A stretch of DNA of 32,311 bases from the NCBI GenBank assembly GCA_018882975.1, contig VEQZ01000014.1, positions 1-32,311 on the forward strand, written 5' to 3'. Both the position numbers and the translations under genes were made by a program. The stretch comes from Rhodocyclaceae bacterium (GTDB lineage Bacteria; Pseudomonadota; Gammaproteobacteria; Burkholderiales; UBA3065). Position 1 is the first letter of the stretch. The number at the start of each line of letters is the position of its first letter. Below are positions 13,821 to 20,293 of this stretch, piece by piece. The notes under the pieces were generated by a model. It had not been told where the DNA came from and searched no databases. It saw nothing but the letters and a program-made list of their open reading frames with translations.

Positions 13821-15293
13821 TTAGCGGATCACCTTGACGGTGCGGCCGCGCTCCGGTTCGGCGTCGGGCCAATCGCCATTGAGCAGGCGCAGCGTGGCTT
13901 CGGCATCGGCGCCCAGCGGCGAGCCCTTGGCCAACTCGCGGTAGGTGGTCTTGCGGTCGAGCTTGACGAGGTGGATGCGCAACGGCCGCAACTGTGCGCG
14001 ATCGCCGTCGTCAAGCCGGCGCAGGCTGGCCGCGCTGGCTCGGGCCGCGTCGCGCATCAGCCCCTCGGTATTGCGGTCGCGCGCCAGGCCGAGTAGCAGC
14101 AGGTCCTGCCCGGCGACGCGGAAAGCCAGCGCTTCGTAAGGCTGTCCATTGGCGTGGCCGCGCGACAGCGCAGCCTCAAAATCGCCACCCGTGGCGCGCT
14201 TGACCGACACCCCGGGCGCCTTGCCAAGCGCCTGATACAAACGGGCCGCGAGGTCGCCGCGGGCTTCGCCAAGGCTGAGCAGCTGCAACTGCGCATCGCC
14301 ACGGGGCGACTGCACAGTCAGCGCCTGCGTCGTGTTCTGCGTCCGCCAGCCGGCTGGCAGGTCGATGCCAAAGCCCAGCGGGCCATGCAGAAAGGTGCCG
14401 TTGCGGATCAACCCCTGCGCCGGGCTGTCGCCCCAGACCAGGCCGTCGAGCCTGGCGAGAAAAGCGCCGGGCGGTTCGGCCTTGAGGTCGTCACGTGCCA
14501 GATGGCGCACGTCGTCGATGACCTCGCGCAGGCGGGTGTCATTGTCCGGGTGGGTGGCGAACACGCCGTGGTAGACGCGCGGCTGGCGGCCCTCGCGGCG
14601 GGCTTGGTCAATATCGAACAGCTCCTGATTCTTGAGCACGCCGATGACCTCGACCATGGCTTGTGGCGGCCGGTTGGTGCGCGCCAGGTATTCGGCGCCG
14701 AGCCGGTCAGCCTCGAGTTCGTGCTCGCGGCCGTAGCCGCGCAGCCACGCCGTTGCCAAGGGGCTGATCAGCGAACGGCTGGCGCGGCCAATGTCCGGCG
14801 ACAGCACCGAGAGCAGCGCCATGCCCAGTTGCGTGGCCTGCGTGGCGCTGTACTGCTGGGCACCGTGGCGGGCGGTGACATGGCCGATCTCGTGACCAAG
14901 CACTGCCGCGAGCTGCGCCTCGCTGTTGAGGTATGCGAGCAGGCCGCGCGTGATGTAGATCGGCCCGCCGGGGAGCGCGAAGGCATTGACCTCGGTGCTG
15001 TCGAGCACGGTGAAGCGGTAGGGCAGATTGGGGCGGTGGCTGTGCTCGGCCAGGCCGCGGCCGATCTCGCCGACTCTGGCTTGCAGCGCCGCGTCGTCGT
15101 AGACGCCGTATTGCCGGCGCACCTCGGCATCGCCCTGGCGGCCGGTCTGCACCTCTTGCGATTCCGACATCAGGTTGAACTGCTGCTTGCCGGAGACCGG
15201 GTTGACCGCGCAACTGCCCAGCCCGAACAGGGCTGCTGCGCCGAGGGTCAGGGCGGTGAGGCGCAGGTTGAGGCGCAAAGGGTGTCGCATCAT
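13821..15293 (-). CDS. M48-family metalloprotease lipoprotein
   Basis: The protein has 490 aa from ATG 15293 (a second ATG follows at once). A signal peptide ends in a lipobox-like LGSC (Cys28), so the mature protein is probably lipid-anchored in the periplasm. The zinc site is HEIGH (residues 134-138), with the third ligand in HELEADRLG downstream, as in BepA/LoiP-type M48 proteases. The C-terminal half (from ~residue 290, NGTFLHGPLGFGIDLPAGW) is a separate ligand-binding-like region seen in longer M48 proteins. Such proteases degrade or help assemble outer-membrane proteins. It leads a two-gene unit with the ArnT-like transferase. Confidence 0.9.
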   Translation of the reverse strand: MMRHPLRLNLRLTALTLGAAALFGLGSCAVNPVSGKQQFNLMSESQEVQTGRQGDAEVRRQYGVYDDAALQARVGEIGRGLAEHSHRPNLPYRFTVLDSTEVNAFALPGGPIYITRGLLAYLNSEAQLAAVLGHEIGHVTARHGAQQYSATQATQLGMALLSVLSPDIGRASRSLISPLATAWLRGYGREHELEADRLGAEYLARTNRPPQAMVEVIGVLKNQELFDIDQARREGRQPRVYHGVFATHPDNDTRLREVIDDVRHLARDDLKAEPPGAFLARLDGLVWGDSPAQGLIRNGTFLHGPLGFGIDLPAGWRTQNTTQALTVQSPRGDAQLQLLSLGEARGDLAARLYQALGKAPGVSVKRATGGDFEAALSRGHANGQPYEALAFRVAGQDLLLLGLARDRNTEGLMRDAARASAASLRRLDDGDRAQLRPLRIHLVKLDRKTTYRELAKGSPLGADAEATLRLLNGDWPDAEPERGRTVKVIR

Positions 15294-15526
15294 GGCCACG
15301 AGTGTAGCGGCAGCCGGCCAGGCCCGGCCTGGCGGGCCGAGGTTTGACCGGCGCATCGGCGCGTGGATGCTCGCACGACAGCACGGGGACCCGACAGCCG
15401 GGGTTGCGGTATGCTCGACGCAGCGACCGGCCCCGCGATCCGGTCATGCCAAGCCTACCGTACCGCATCCGGCTTTGCGGCCCCCCTACATGATCCAGGA
15501 CCCGAGCGCCCCGATTCCGGCGGACC

Positions 15527-16471
15527 ATGCTGCGAACAGCGACCATAGCGTGTGACTTGGCGCGCCCGTACCCGGCGCACATTTTCCGACAATTGCCCGG
15601 TGTTTGGCCGCGCGCCGATTCGGTGGTTGGCAACATCCTCTTCATCCCGCCGGGGGGTGACCGCTTCGAAGCGGATTGGTTGATTTGCGGCACGCCGCTG
15701 CCACGACAGATCACATCCAACGTGCCCGTGCATCGGCGCATTTTTCTGATTCAAGAGCCGCCCGAGTTCTGGCAATCAAGCCAGAACGTGCTGGAGCAGT
15801 TTGGCCATGTCGTCAGCCCGTATCCGCTGGACTGTCCACCAAGCCGGCTCACCCTCGATGTGACGTCCGGTCTCTTCTGGTGGTATGGCATCGAGATGGA
15901 CGGCCACTCACCCGCCGGGCGGTTCATGCGTTTCGACGAGATCCTCGCCGAGCCGCCGACGCCGAAAACCCGCTGGGTATCCACCGTGATGTCGGCCAAG
16001 ACATGGCTCCCGGGTCATCGGGATCGTATCTGCTTCACCGCGCTGCTCAAGGAAGCCCTTGGCGACCGTTTGGATGTCTTCGGCCACCCTTACCGGCCCG
16101 TCCCGGACAAACGCGATGCGCTGGCGGGCTACCGCTACCACCTTGCGGTCGAGAACGCCGTGCACCCGAATTACTGGACCGAGAAACTCGCCGACGCCCT
16201 GCTCGGCCGCTGCAAAGTTTTCTACCATGGTGCAACCGAGATCGGCCGATACTTTTCGCCACAGGCAGTGGTCCCGATCGACATCCGCCAAGCCGACCGC
16301 GCGGTCGAGATCATCGTCCAAGAACTCGAGCGTGGCGCACGGGACGACAGCGCGATCGAGAAAGCCCGCGAGAGCGTGCTGCGAGACTACAATTTCCCGG
16401 TGTTCATCGACCGCTTGATCGATCGGCTCTTGGCTAGGGAACGCGCGGGCGAGGGCGCTTGGCCCCCATGA
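15527..16471 (+). CDS. GT10-family fucosyltransferase (alpha-1,3/4-type)
   Basis: The protein has 314 aa with no signal peptide or membrane helix, so it is cytoplasmic. The C-terminal domain contains the GT10 donor-binding signature at residues 202-235 (YRYHLAVENAVHPNYWTEKL followed by ADALLGRCKVFYHG), where the E-N and T-E-K residues contact GDP-fucose in characterised enzymes such as Helicobacter FucT. An upstream VFGHP fits the family's domain start. GT10 enzymes add L-fucose to GlcNAc of LacNAc-type acceptors or related sugars. The next gene, 40 bases on, is a GT7 galactosyltransferase. GC content looks lower than the neighbours, which suggests transfer. Acceptor is unknown. Confidence 0.83.
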   Translation: MLRTATIACDLARPYPAHIFRQLPGVWPRADSVVGNILFIPPGGDRFEADWLICGTPLPRQITSNVPVHRRIFLIQEPPEFWQSSQNVLEQFGHVVSPYPLDCPPSRLTLDVTSGLFWWYGIEMDGHSPAGRFMRFDEILAEPPTPKTRWVSTVMSAKTWLPGHRDRICFTALLKEALGDRLDVFGHPYRPVPDKRDALAGYRYHLAVENAVHPNYWTEKLADALLGRCKVFYHGATEIGRYFSPQAVVPIDIRQADRAVEIIVQELERGARDDSAIEKARESVLRDYNFPVFIDRLIDRLLARERAGEGAWPP

Positions 16472-16511
16472 TGCCGCTGCGAACCCGGTGCGCCGCAGGG
16501 CCGCCTGACTC

Positions 16512-17264
16512 ATGACAACCGAGTACCCGCACGCCTGCCTGTTTCCGAGTGAAACGCTGGGAAAGCGGCTGGCCGTCGTCGTTCCCTACCGGGACCGCGC
16601 ACAGCATCTCGAGAAGTTCCTGCCGCACCTAAAAGCGTATTTCGAGCGGGATAAGGTCGACCGCCACCTCCGGATGTCGCTGCATATCGTCGAGCAACTG
16701 GGGGACGCGCCTTTCAACCGCGGTCTCTTGCTTAACGCGGGCGTTCGCCTGAGTTGGGATTCGGCGGATTACTTCTGCTTTCACGACGTTGACTACCTGC
16801 CGATTTGGGCGGATTACTCGTTTCCCGAGTGGCCAACGCGGGCGATCTGGCATGGCTTGCGTCTGCGCGAGGACAAGGAGAGCTTTTTTGGTGGCGTCGT
16901 GCTGTTGTCAAAAGCGCATCTTGACGTGACCAACGGCTACCCCAACAGTTATTGGGGCTGGGGCTATGAGGACACCGAGTTGCTGGCACGTTGCCGTGCC
17001 CAAAATCTCGCGATCGGCCACCGCGATGGCACCTTCACGGGCTTGCCGCACCAGCATGAGGGGTTGGACATGGGGGGGCGGCGCAAACCCGAGGTTATTC
17101 GCAACGCCGAGCAGTTTCAGCGTCGCCTGGCGACCATCCGTGAAGTGATGCAGATTGACGGTTTTCGGCAGGCGGCGTTCTCGCTTGAAAGCCATGCGCT
17201 GCTGAAAGTGGCCGGAGAGCCCGTCCCGCATTTCCACCATCACGGCGTCCGGATCGCCGGCTAA
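16512..17264 (+). CDS. GT7-family beta-1,4-galactosyltransferase-like enzyme
   Basis: The protein has 250 aa and is soluble. It carries the complete GT7 motif series: VVVPYRDRAQHL (23-34), FNRGLLLNAG (68-77), the metal-binding FHDVDYLP (90-97), FFGGVVLLSKAH (125-136) and NGYPNSYWGWGYEDTEL (141-157) with the catalytic WGWGxED. The text around DVD (HDVDYLP...DYSFPEWP) resembles the xylose-galactosylating B4GALT7 branch more than B4GALT1. Family members transfer galactose from UDP-Gal in a beta-1,4 link and are best known from animals. The animal Golgi anchor is absent. Hand count of 16741-16800 gives 33/60 G+C, against 43/60 at 19621-19680 in the flagellar genes. It is paired with the GT10 gene. 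Confidence 0.87.
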   Translation: MTTEYPHACLFPSETLGKRLAVVVPYRDRAQHLEKFLPHLKAYFERDKVDRHLRMSLHIVEQLGDAPFNRGLLLNAGVRLSWDSADYFCFHDVDYLPIWADYSFPEWPTRAIWHGLRLREDKESFFGGVVLLSKAHLDVTNGYPNSYWGWGYEDTELLARCRAQNLAIGHRDGTFTGLPHQHEGLDMGGRRKPEVIRNAEQFQRRLATIREVMQIDGFRQAAFSLESHALLKVAGEPVPHFHHHGVRIAG

Positions 17265-17305
17265 GGTCACCGGGCCGATCAAGCAGCCTCGCCATGGGCA
17301 TCTGG

Positions 17306-17333
17306 AAACAAAAAAGGCAGCCTGGGCTGCCTT
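17306..17333 (-). terminator. Rho-independent terminator of rpmE
   Basis: GGCAGC, loop CTGG and GCTGCC (17316-17331) form a stem which on the minus strand is followed by TTTTTTGTTTCC. It lies 22 bases past the rpmE stop and also separates the convergent GT7 gene. Confidence 0.85.
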
Positions 17334-17354
17334 GGTGTCGGCGCCGTACGGGCC

Positions 17355-17564
17355 CTACTGGCTCTTGTTGCCGTAGCGCTGGCGGAAGCGCTCAACGCGG
17401 CCGGCGGTGTCGACGATCTTTTGCTTGCCGGTGAAGAACGGGTGGCAGCTCGAGCAGACTTCGATCTGCAGCGGCTTGCTCATGGTCGAGCGGGTCTTGA
17501 ACTTGTTCCCGCAGCTGCAGGACACGTCGATCTCGTTGTAGGCGGGGTGGATGTCGGCTTGCAT
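17355..17564 (-). CDS. rpmE: 50S ribosomal protein L31 (zinc-binding form)
   Basis: The protein has 69 aa from ATG 17564 (AGGGA upstream); longer frames run into the promoter. [27 protein letters not shown] and [20 protein letters not shown] then VERF are diagnostic of L31. The CxC and CxxC pairs mark it as the zinc-containing (C+) version, whose zinc-free paralogue replaces it in zinc shortage. Length is normal. It has its own promoter and terminator. Confidence 0.97.
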   Translation of the reverse strand: MQADIHPAYNEIDVSCSCGNKFKTRSTMSKPLQIEVCSSCHPFFTGKQKIVDTAGRVERFRQRYGNKSQ

Positions 17565-17601
17565 GACGCGTTTCCCTAGGAGACATTTGTCAGAACCGCT
17601 C

Positions 17602-17630
17602 ATTATGACGGCACGGGCGTGCTGCTGCAA
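17602..17630 (-). promoter_or_regulatory. sigma70 promoter of rpmE
   Basis: On the minus strand TTGCAG (17630-17625), a 17-base spacer and CATAAT (17607-17602) precede rpmE. The expected start point near 17595 leaves a leader of about 30 bases. Confidence 0.7.
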
Positions 17631-17744
17631 GGCCCATGCCGGGAGGGGGTCAAGCGGTAAGGCTGAGTGACGCAGTCACGCCGCGTGGGTGCCGCCCGGC
17701 AGGTCAGTTTGACTCAGCAGCGCCGCTCAGCGGGCCGATGTGAC

Positions 17745-18455
17745 TCAGGGCGAGGATACCGCCACCTTGCCATCCGCGGTGACCATGCCTTCGACCAACC
17801 GCCCCCCGGGGACCTTGACGCGGATCAGTTCGCCTGCGGCGCCATCCTGCATCGCCGTGCCGGTGCTGCTGACCGTCACCTGTCCGATGGTCGCGGTGAC
17901 TTCGACGGCGCTGCCGCGTCGGATCAGCACCGGCAGACGGAGGTGTTCGGCGACCACCACCTGTCCGGCGGCGAGACCGACCCGAGCGATTCGGCCCACC
18001 ACCAACTGGCTGTCGCGCAGCGGCGGGCGCTGCAGGCCGGTCAGGTCGGTTTCGGCCAGGTGCACGTCGTCGGATTCGATGGTGCGACCCGCGGTGACCG
18101 CCCGGCGGGCCATCACCGCCGGCGCAAAGACCTGCACGCGCGCCCGCAGGCTCAGGCTCCAGCCGGCCTCGCCCGGGCAGCGCACCCGCACTTGCATCCA
18201 GCCCCAAGGACGTTGACCTTCCGGCGTCTCTGCCAGCGGCGCGGCGCAAGCCGGCAGACGCAGGCGGTCGTCGGGTGGCGCCACCGTGACTACCAGTCGC
18301 CCGGCCGGTTCGCCCACCGATCGCAGCACATGCTCGCGCGCCACTGCGGCCACCGCGCCCATGTCCTGCCAGGTCGGCGCCGGCGCCGCCAGCGCCGCTG
18401 CCAGATGCAGGCCGCCGAGGGTCGTGCCGAGGCAAGTCAAGGCGCGTCTGTCCAT
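17745..18455 (-). CDS. flgA: flagellar P-ring assembly chaperone FlgA
   Basis: The protein has 236 aa from ATG 18455. The signal peptide MDRRALTCLGTTLGGLHLAA is followed by ALAAP, so it is periplasmic. The SAF domain and the C-terminal FlgA domain are seen in VMARRAVTAGRTIESDDVHL, LVVGRIARVGLAAGQVVVAE and RRGSAVEVTATIGQVTVSST followed by GTAMQDGAAGELIRVKV. FlgA helps FlgI polymerise into the P ring around the rod. It is transcribed away from flgB from a shared 269-base intergenic region; no clear sigma54 or sigma28 promoter was found on its own side. Confidence 0.95.
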   Translation of the reverse strand: MDRRALTCLGTTLGGLHLAAALAAPAPTWQDMGAVAAVAREHVLRSVGEPAGRLVVTVAPPDDRLRLPACAAPLAETPEGQRPWGWMQVRVRCPGEAGWSLSLRARVQVFAPAVMARRAVTAGRTIESDDVHLAETDLTGLQRPPLRDSQLVVGRIARVGLAAGQVVVAEHLRLPVLIRRGSAVEVTATIGQVTVSSTGTAMQDGAAGELIRVKVPGGRLVEGMVTADGKVAVSSP

Positions 18456-18484
18456 GTGCAGGGTATAGCAGCAAAAGGCGCGAG

Positions 18485-18534
18485 CGGGTTTGCCGCCGGC
18501 AGGCAAAGTTTGCCGCCCGCGCTGCGCAAACCCG
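18485..18534. promoter_or_regulatory. cluster of TTTGC/GCAAA dyads: putative enhancer for a sigma54 activator
   Basis: CGGGTTTGC (18485-18493) and GCAAACCCG (18526-18534) are perfect 9-bp inverted copies. Between them TTTGCCGCC occurs twice exactly 20 bases apart (18489 and 18509), and each copy has an inverted partner (GGCAAA 18502-18507; GCAAA 18526-18530). This makes two side-by-side dyads, the typical arrangement for NtrC/FleQ-FleR/FlrC-type activators. It lies about 145-190 bases upstream of the predicted flgB start point. Confidence 0.55.
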
Positions 18535-18619
18535 CCGCAACCGCCGCGTCGGGGCTGCCGTGCTGCGTCCCCTCGTGCCCCGGGAAAGGCGGCGCAGACC
18601 TCTGTTTTCAAGACGATTT

Positions 18620-18651
18620 CCAAAACCCCGAGCACCTCGGTGTGATTTTGG
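18620..18651. repeat. nested inverted repeat abutting the -24 element
   Basis: CCAAAA (18620-18625) and TTTTGG (18646-18651) enclose a second dyad CCGAG-CAC-CTCGG (18628-18640). The right arm runs into the TGG of the sigma54 -24 element. It could be a regulator site or a DNA hairpin; no poly-T tract supports a terminator. Confidence 0.35.
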
Positions 18652-18664
18652 CACGGCGCTTGCT
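18649..18664 (+). promoter_or_regulatory. sigma54 (RpoN) promoter of the flgB operon
   Basis: TGGCACG-GCGC-TTGCT matches the -24/-12 consensus TGGCACG-N4-TTGCW at every position, with GG and GC 12 bases apart. The start point is expected near 18675, giving a ~50-base leader to flgB (18725). Sigma54 control of rod-hook operons is known in several Proteobacteria with class III-type flagellar cascades. Confidence 0.88.
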
Positions 18665-18724
18665 TTGAGTCCTCGCAGCTCGTATTGCGAGCGTGGTCGG
18701 CAAAAAGTGGAGCGACGCAGCAGC

Positions 18725-19120
18725 ATGAATGCCATCAATGAGAAGTTGGATGCCCTCGGCGCTGGTCTGAAGCTGAGTGCGCAACGTCAGCAGTTGCTCG
18801 CCGGCAACATCGCCAACGCCGACACGCCGGGTTACAAGGCGGTCGACTTCGATTTTGCCGCAGCCCTCGGCCGTGCCGGTGCCGCACGCCTGCGCCTGGC
18901 CACCACCGAGGCTGGCCATCTGCAGGGGCGCCGCGGCGCCGATGGCGTGGACATCAAGTACCGCATCCCGGCGCAAGACGCCATCGACGGCAATACCGTC
19001 GAGGTCGATCGCGAGGCGGCGCTGTTCACCGAGAACGCGCTGGTCTATCAGGCGCGGGCGCAGTTCCTCGGCGATGCCATCCGCGAGATGCGTCTCGCCA
19101 TCACCGGCCAGCCGGCGTAA
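18725..19120 (+). CDS. flgB: flagellar proximal rod protein FlgB
   Basis: The protein has 131 aa from ATG 18725. RQQLLAGNIANADTPGYKAVDFDF is the conserved N-terminal rod motif (NIANxxTPGYKA). NTVEVDREAALFTENALVYQ then ARAQFLGDAIREMRLAI is the C-terminal helix. FlgB forms the base of the rod, next to the MS ring and the export gate. It is the first gene after the sigma54 promoter and is followed 9 bases later by flgC. Confidence 0.96.
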   Translation: MNAINEKLDALGAGLKLSAQRQQLLAGNIANADTPGYKAVDFDFAAALGRAGAARLRLATTEAGHLQGRRGADGVDIKYRIPAQDAIDGNTVEVDREAALFTENALVYQARAQFLGDAIREMRLAITGQPA

Positions 19121-19129
19121 GGGCGCAGC

Positions 19130-19585
19130 ATGGGCATGTTCTCGCTCTTCGACATCGCCGGCTCGGCCATGACGGCGCAGAGCCAGCGCTTGAGCACCAT
19201 CGCCAGCAACCTCGCCAACGTCGACAGCAGTACCGCGGCCGATGGCAAGCCATACCGTGCGCGGCAGGTGGTGTTCCAAGTGCAGCCGCTGCAGGACCTG
19301 CGTCCGCCGCGCCGCGCCGCCGCCGATGCCATCGGCCTGCCGCAACCGGAGGGCGCCGCCGGTGTACGGGTGGCGCGCGTGGTCGAGAGCCAGGCCGCCT
19401 TCCGGCACGTCTATCAGCCGGGCCATCCGCAGGCCGATGCCAGCGGCATGGTCACCTACCCCAACGTCGATCCGGTGGAGGAAATGACCAACATGATCGC
19501 CGCCTCACGCGCCTACCAATTCAACGTCGAGGTGATGAACACCTCGCGCCTGCTGCTGCAACGCACGCTCGAGATTGGACGCTGA
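19130..19585 (+). CDS. flgC: flagellar proximal rod protein FlgC
   Basis: The protein has 151 aa. MFSLFDIAGSAMTAQSQRLSTIASNLANVDS is the N-terminal rod helix, and GMVTYPNVDPVEEMTNMIAA followed by SRAYQFNVEVMNTSRLLLQR is the FlgC C-terminus. The middle part (RPPRRAAADAIGLPQPEGAA) is slightly longer than in enteric FlgC. It builds the proximal rod with FlgB and FlgF. Only two bases separate it from flgD. Confidence 0.96.
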   Translation: MGMFSLFDIAGSAMTAQSQRLSTIASNLANVDSSTAADGKPYRARQVVFQVQPLQDLRPPRRAAADAIGLPQPEGAAGVRVARVVESQAAFRHVYQPGHPQADASGMVTYPNVDPVEEMTNMIAASRAYQFNVEVMNTSRLLLQRTLEIGR

Positions 19586-19587
19586 CC

Positions 19588-20259
19588 ATGGTCATGAACG
19601 TGAGCACCGCACCCGCAACGCCTGCTGCCGGCGCGGCCGCGCGCAGCAGCAACAGCGCTATCGCCAATGCCCTTGAGACGCCGCAGCAGATCCAGGACCG
19701 CTTCCTCACGCTGCTGATCGCGCAGTTGCAGAACCAGGACCCGCTGAGCCCGATGGACAACACGCAGATCACCCAGCAGATGTCGCAGTTGTCGATGGTG
19801 CAGGGCATCGCCAACCTGAACAGTTCGATGAACGCGCTGCTCGCCTCGCAGACCTCGCAGGCGGCCGGGCTGATCGGCCACACCGTGTTGCTCGCCGGCA
19901 ACGGGCTCAGCCTTGCCGGGGGGCAGGCGCTGGGCGCAGCCCGGCTGGCCGGCACGGCCACCCAGGTGCAGGTCGATGTGCTCAGCGCCGGCGGCGCGCT
20001 GCTCGACACCCTTGAACTGGGGCCGCGCAAGGCCGGCGATGTCGCCTTTGCCTGGGACGGCAAGGATCTGCAGGGCAACCCCTTGCCCGACGGCAGCTAC
20101 ACCTACCGCGTCCGTGCCACCGCCGGCGGCGTCGCGGTGCCGGCGGAGACTTATTCGGCGGCACAGGTCACCAGCATCACCCTCGGTGGCAGCGGTCCCC
20201 TGCTCGATCTCGGCAACGGCAGCCAGGTCGCCCTGACCGCCATCAAGAAGATTCTCTGA
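19588..20259 (+). CDS. flgD: flagellar hook-capping protein FlgD
   Basis: The protein has 223 aa. QDRFLTLLIAQLQNQDPLSP followed by MDNTQITQQMSQLSMVQG is the signature N-terminal region, needed for export and capping. The C-terminal part (VAFAWDGKDLQGNPLPDGSY TYRV) is the FlgD Ig-like/FLG-D tudor module. It sits at the tip of the growing hook and orders FlgE, then is lost. Length is normal. The neighbours are flgC and flgE. Confidence 0.96.
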   Translation: MVMNVSTAPATPAAGAAARSSNSAIANALETPQQIQDRFLTLLIAQLQNQDPLSPMDNTQITQQMSQLSMVQGIANLNSSMNALLASQTSQAAGLIGHTVLLAGNGLSLAGGQALGAARLAGTATQVQVDVLSAGGALLDTLELGPRKAGDVAFAWDGKDLQGNPLPDGSYTYRVRATAGGVAVPAETYSAAQVTSITLGGSGPLLDLGNGSQVALTAIKKIL

Positions 20260-20293
20260 TCGGCCCTCAACACCCGGAACACGGAGCAACGCC

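Noticed and set aside
17667..17679. GTGAC-GCA-GTCAC dyad between rpmE and flgA
   Set aside because: Short, no T run and no promoter nearby; could occur by chance in this GC-rich sequence.
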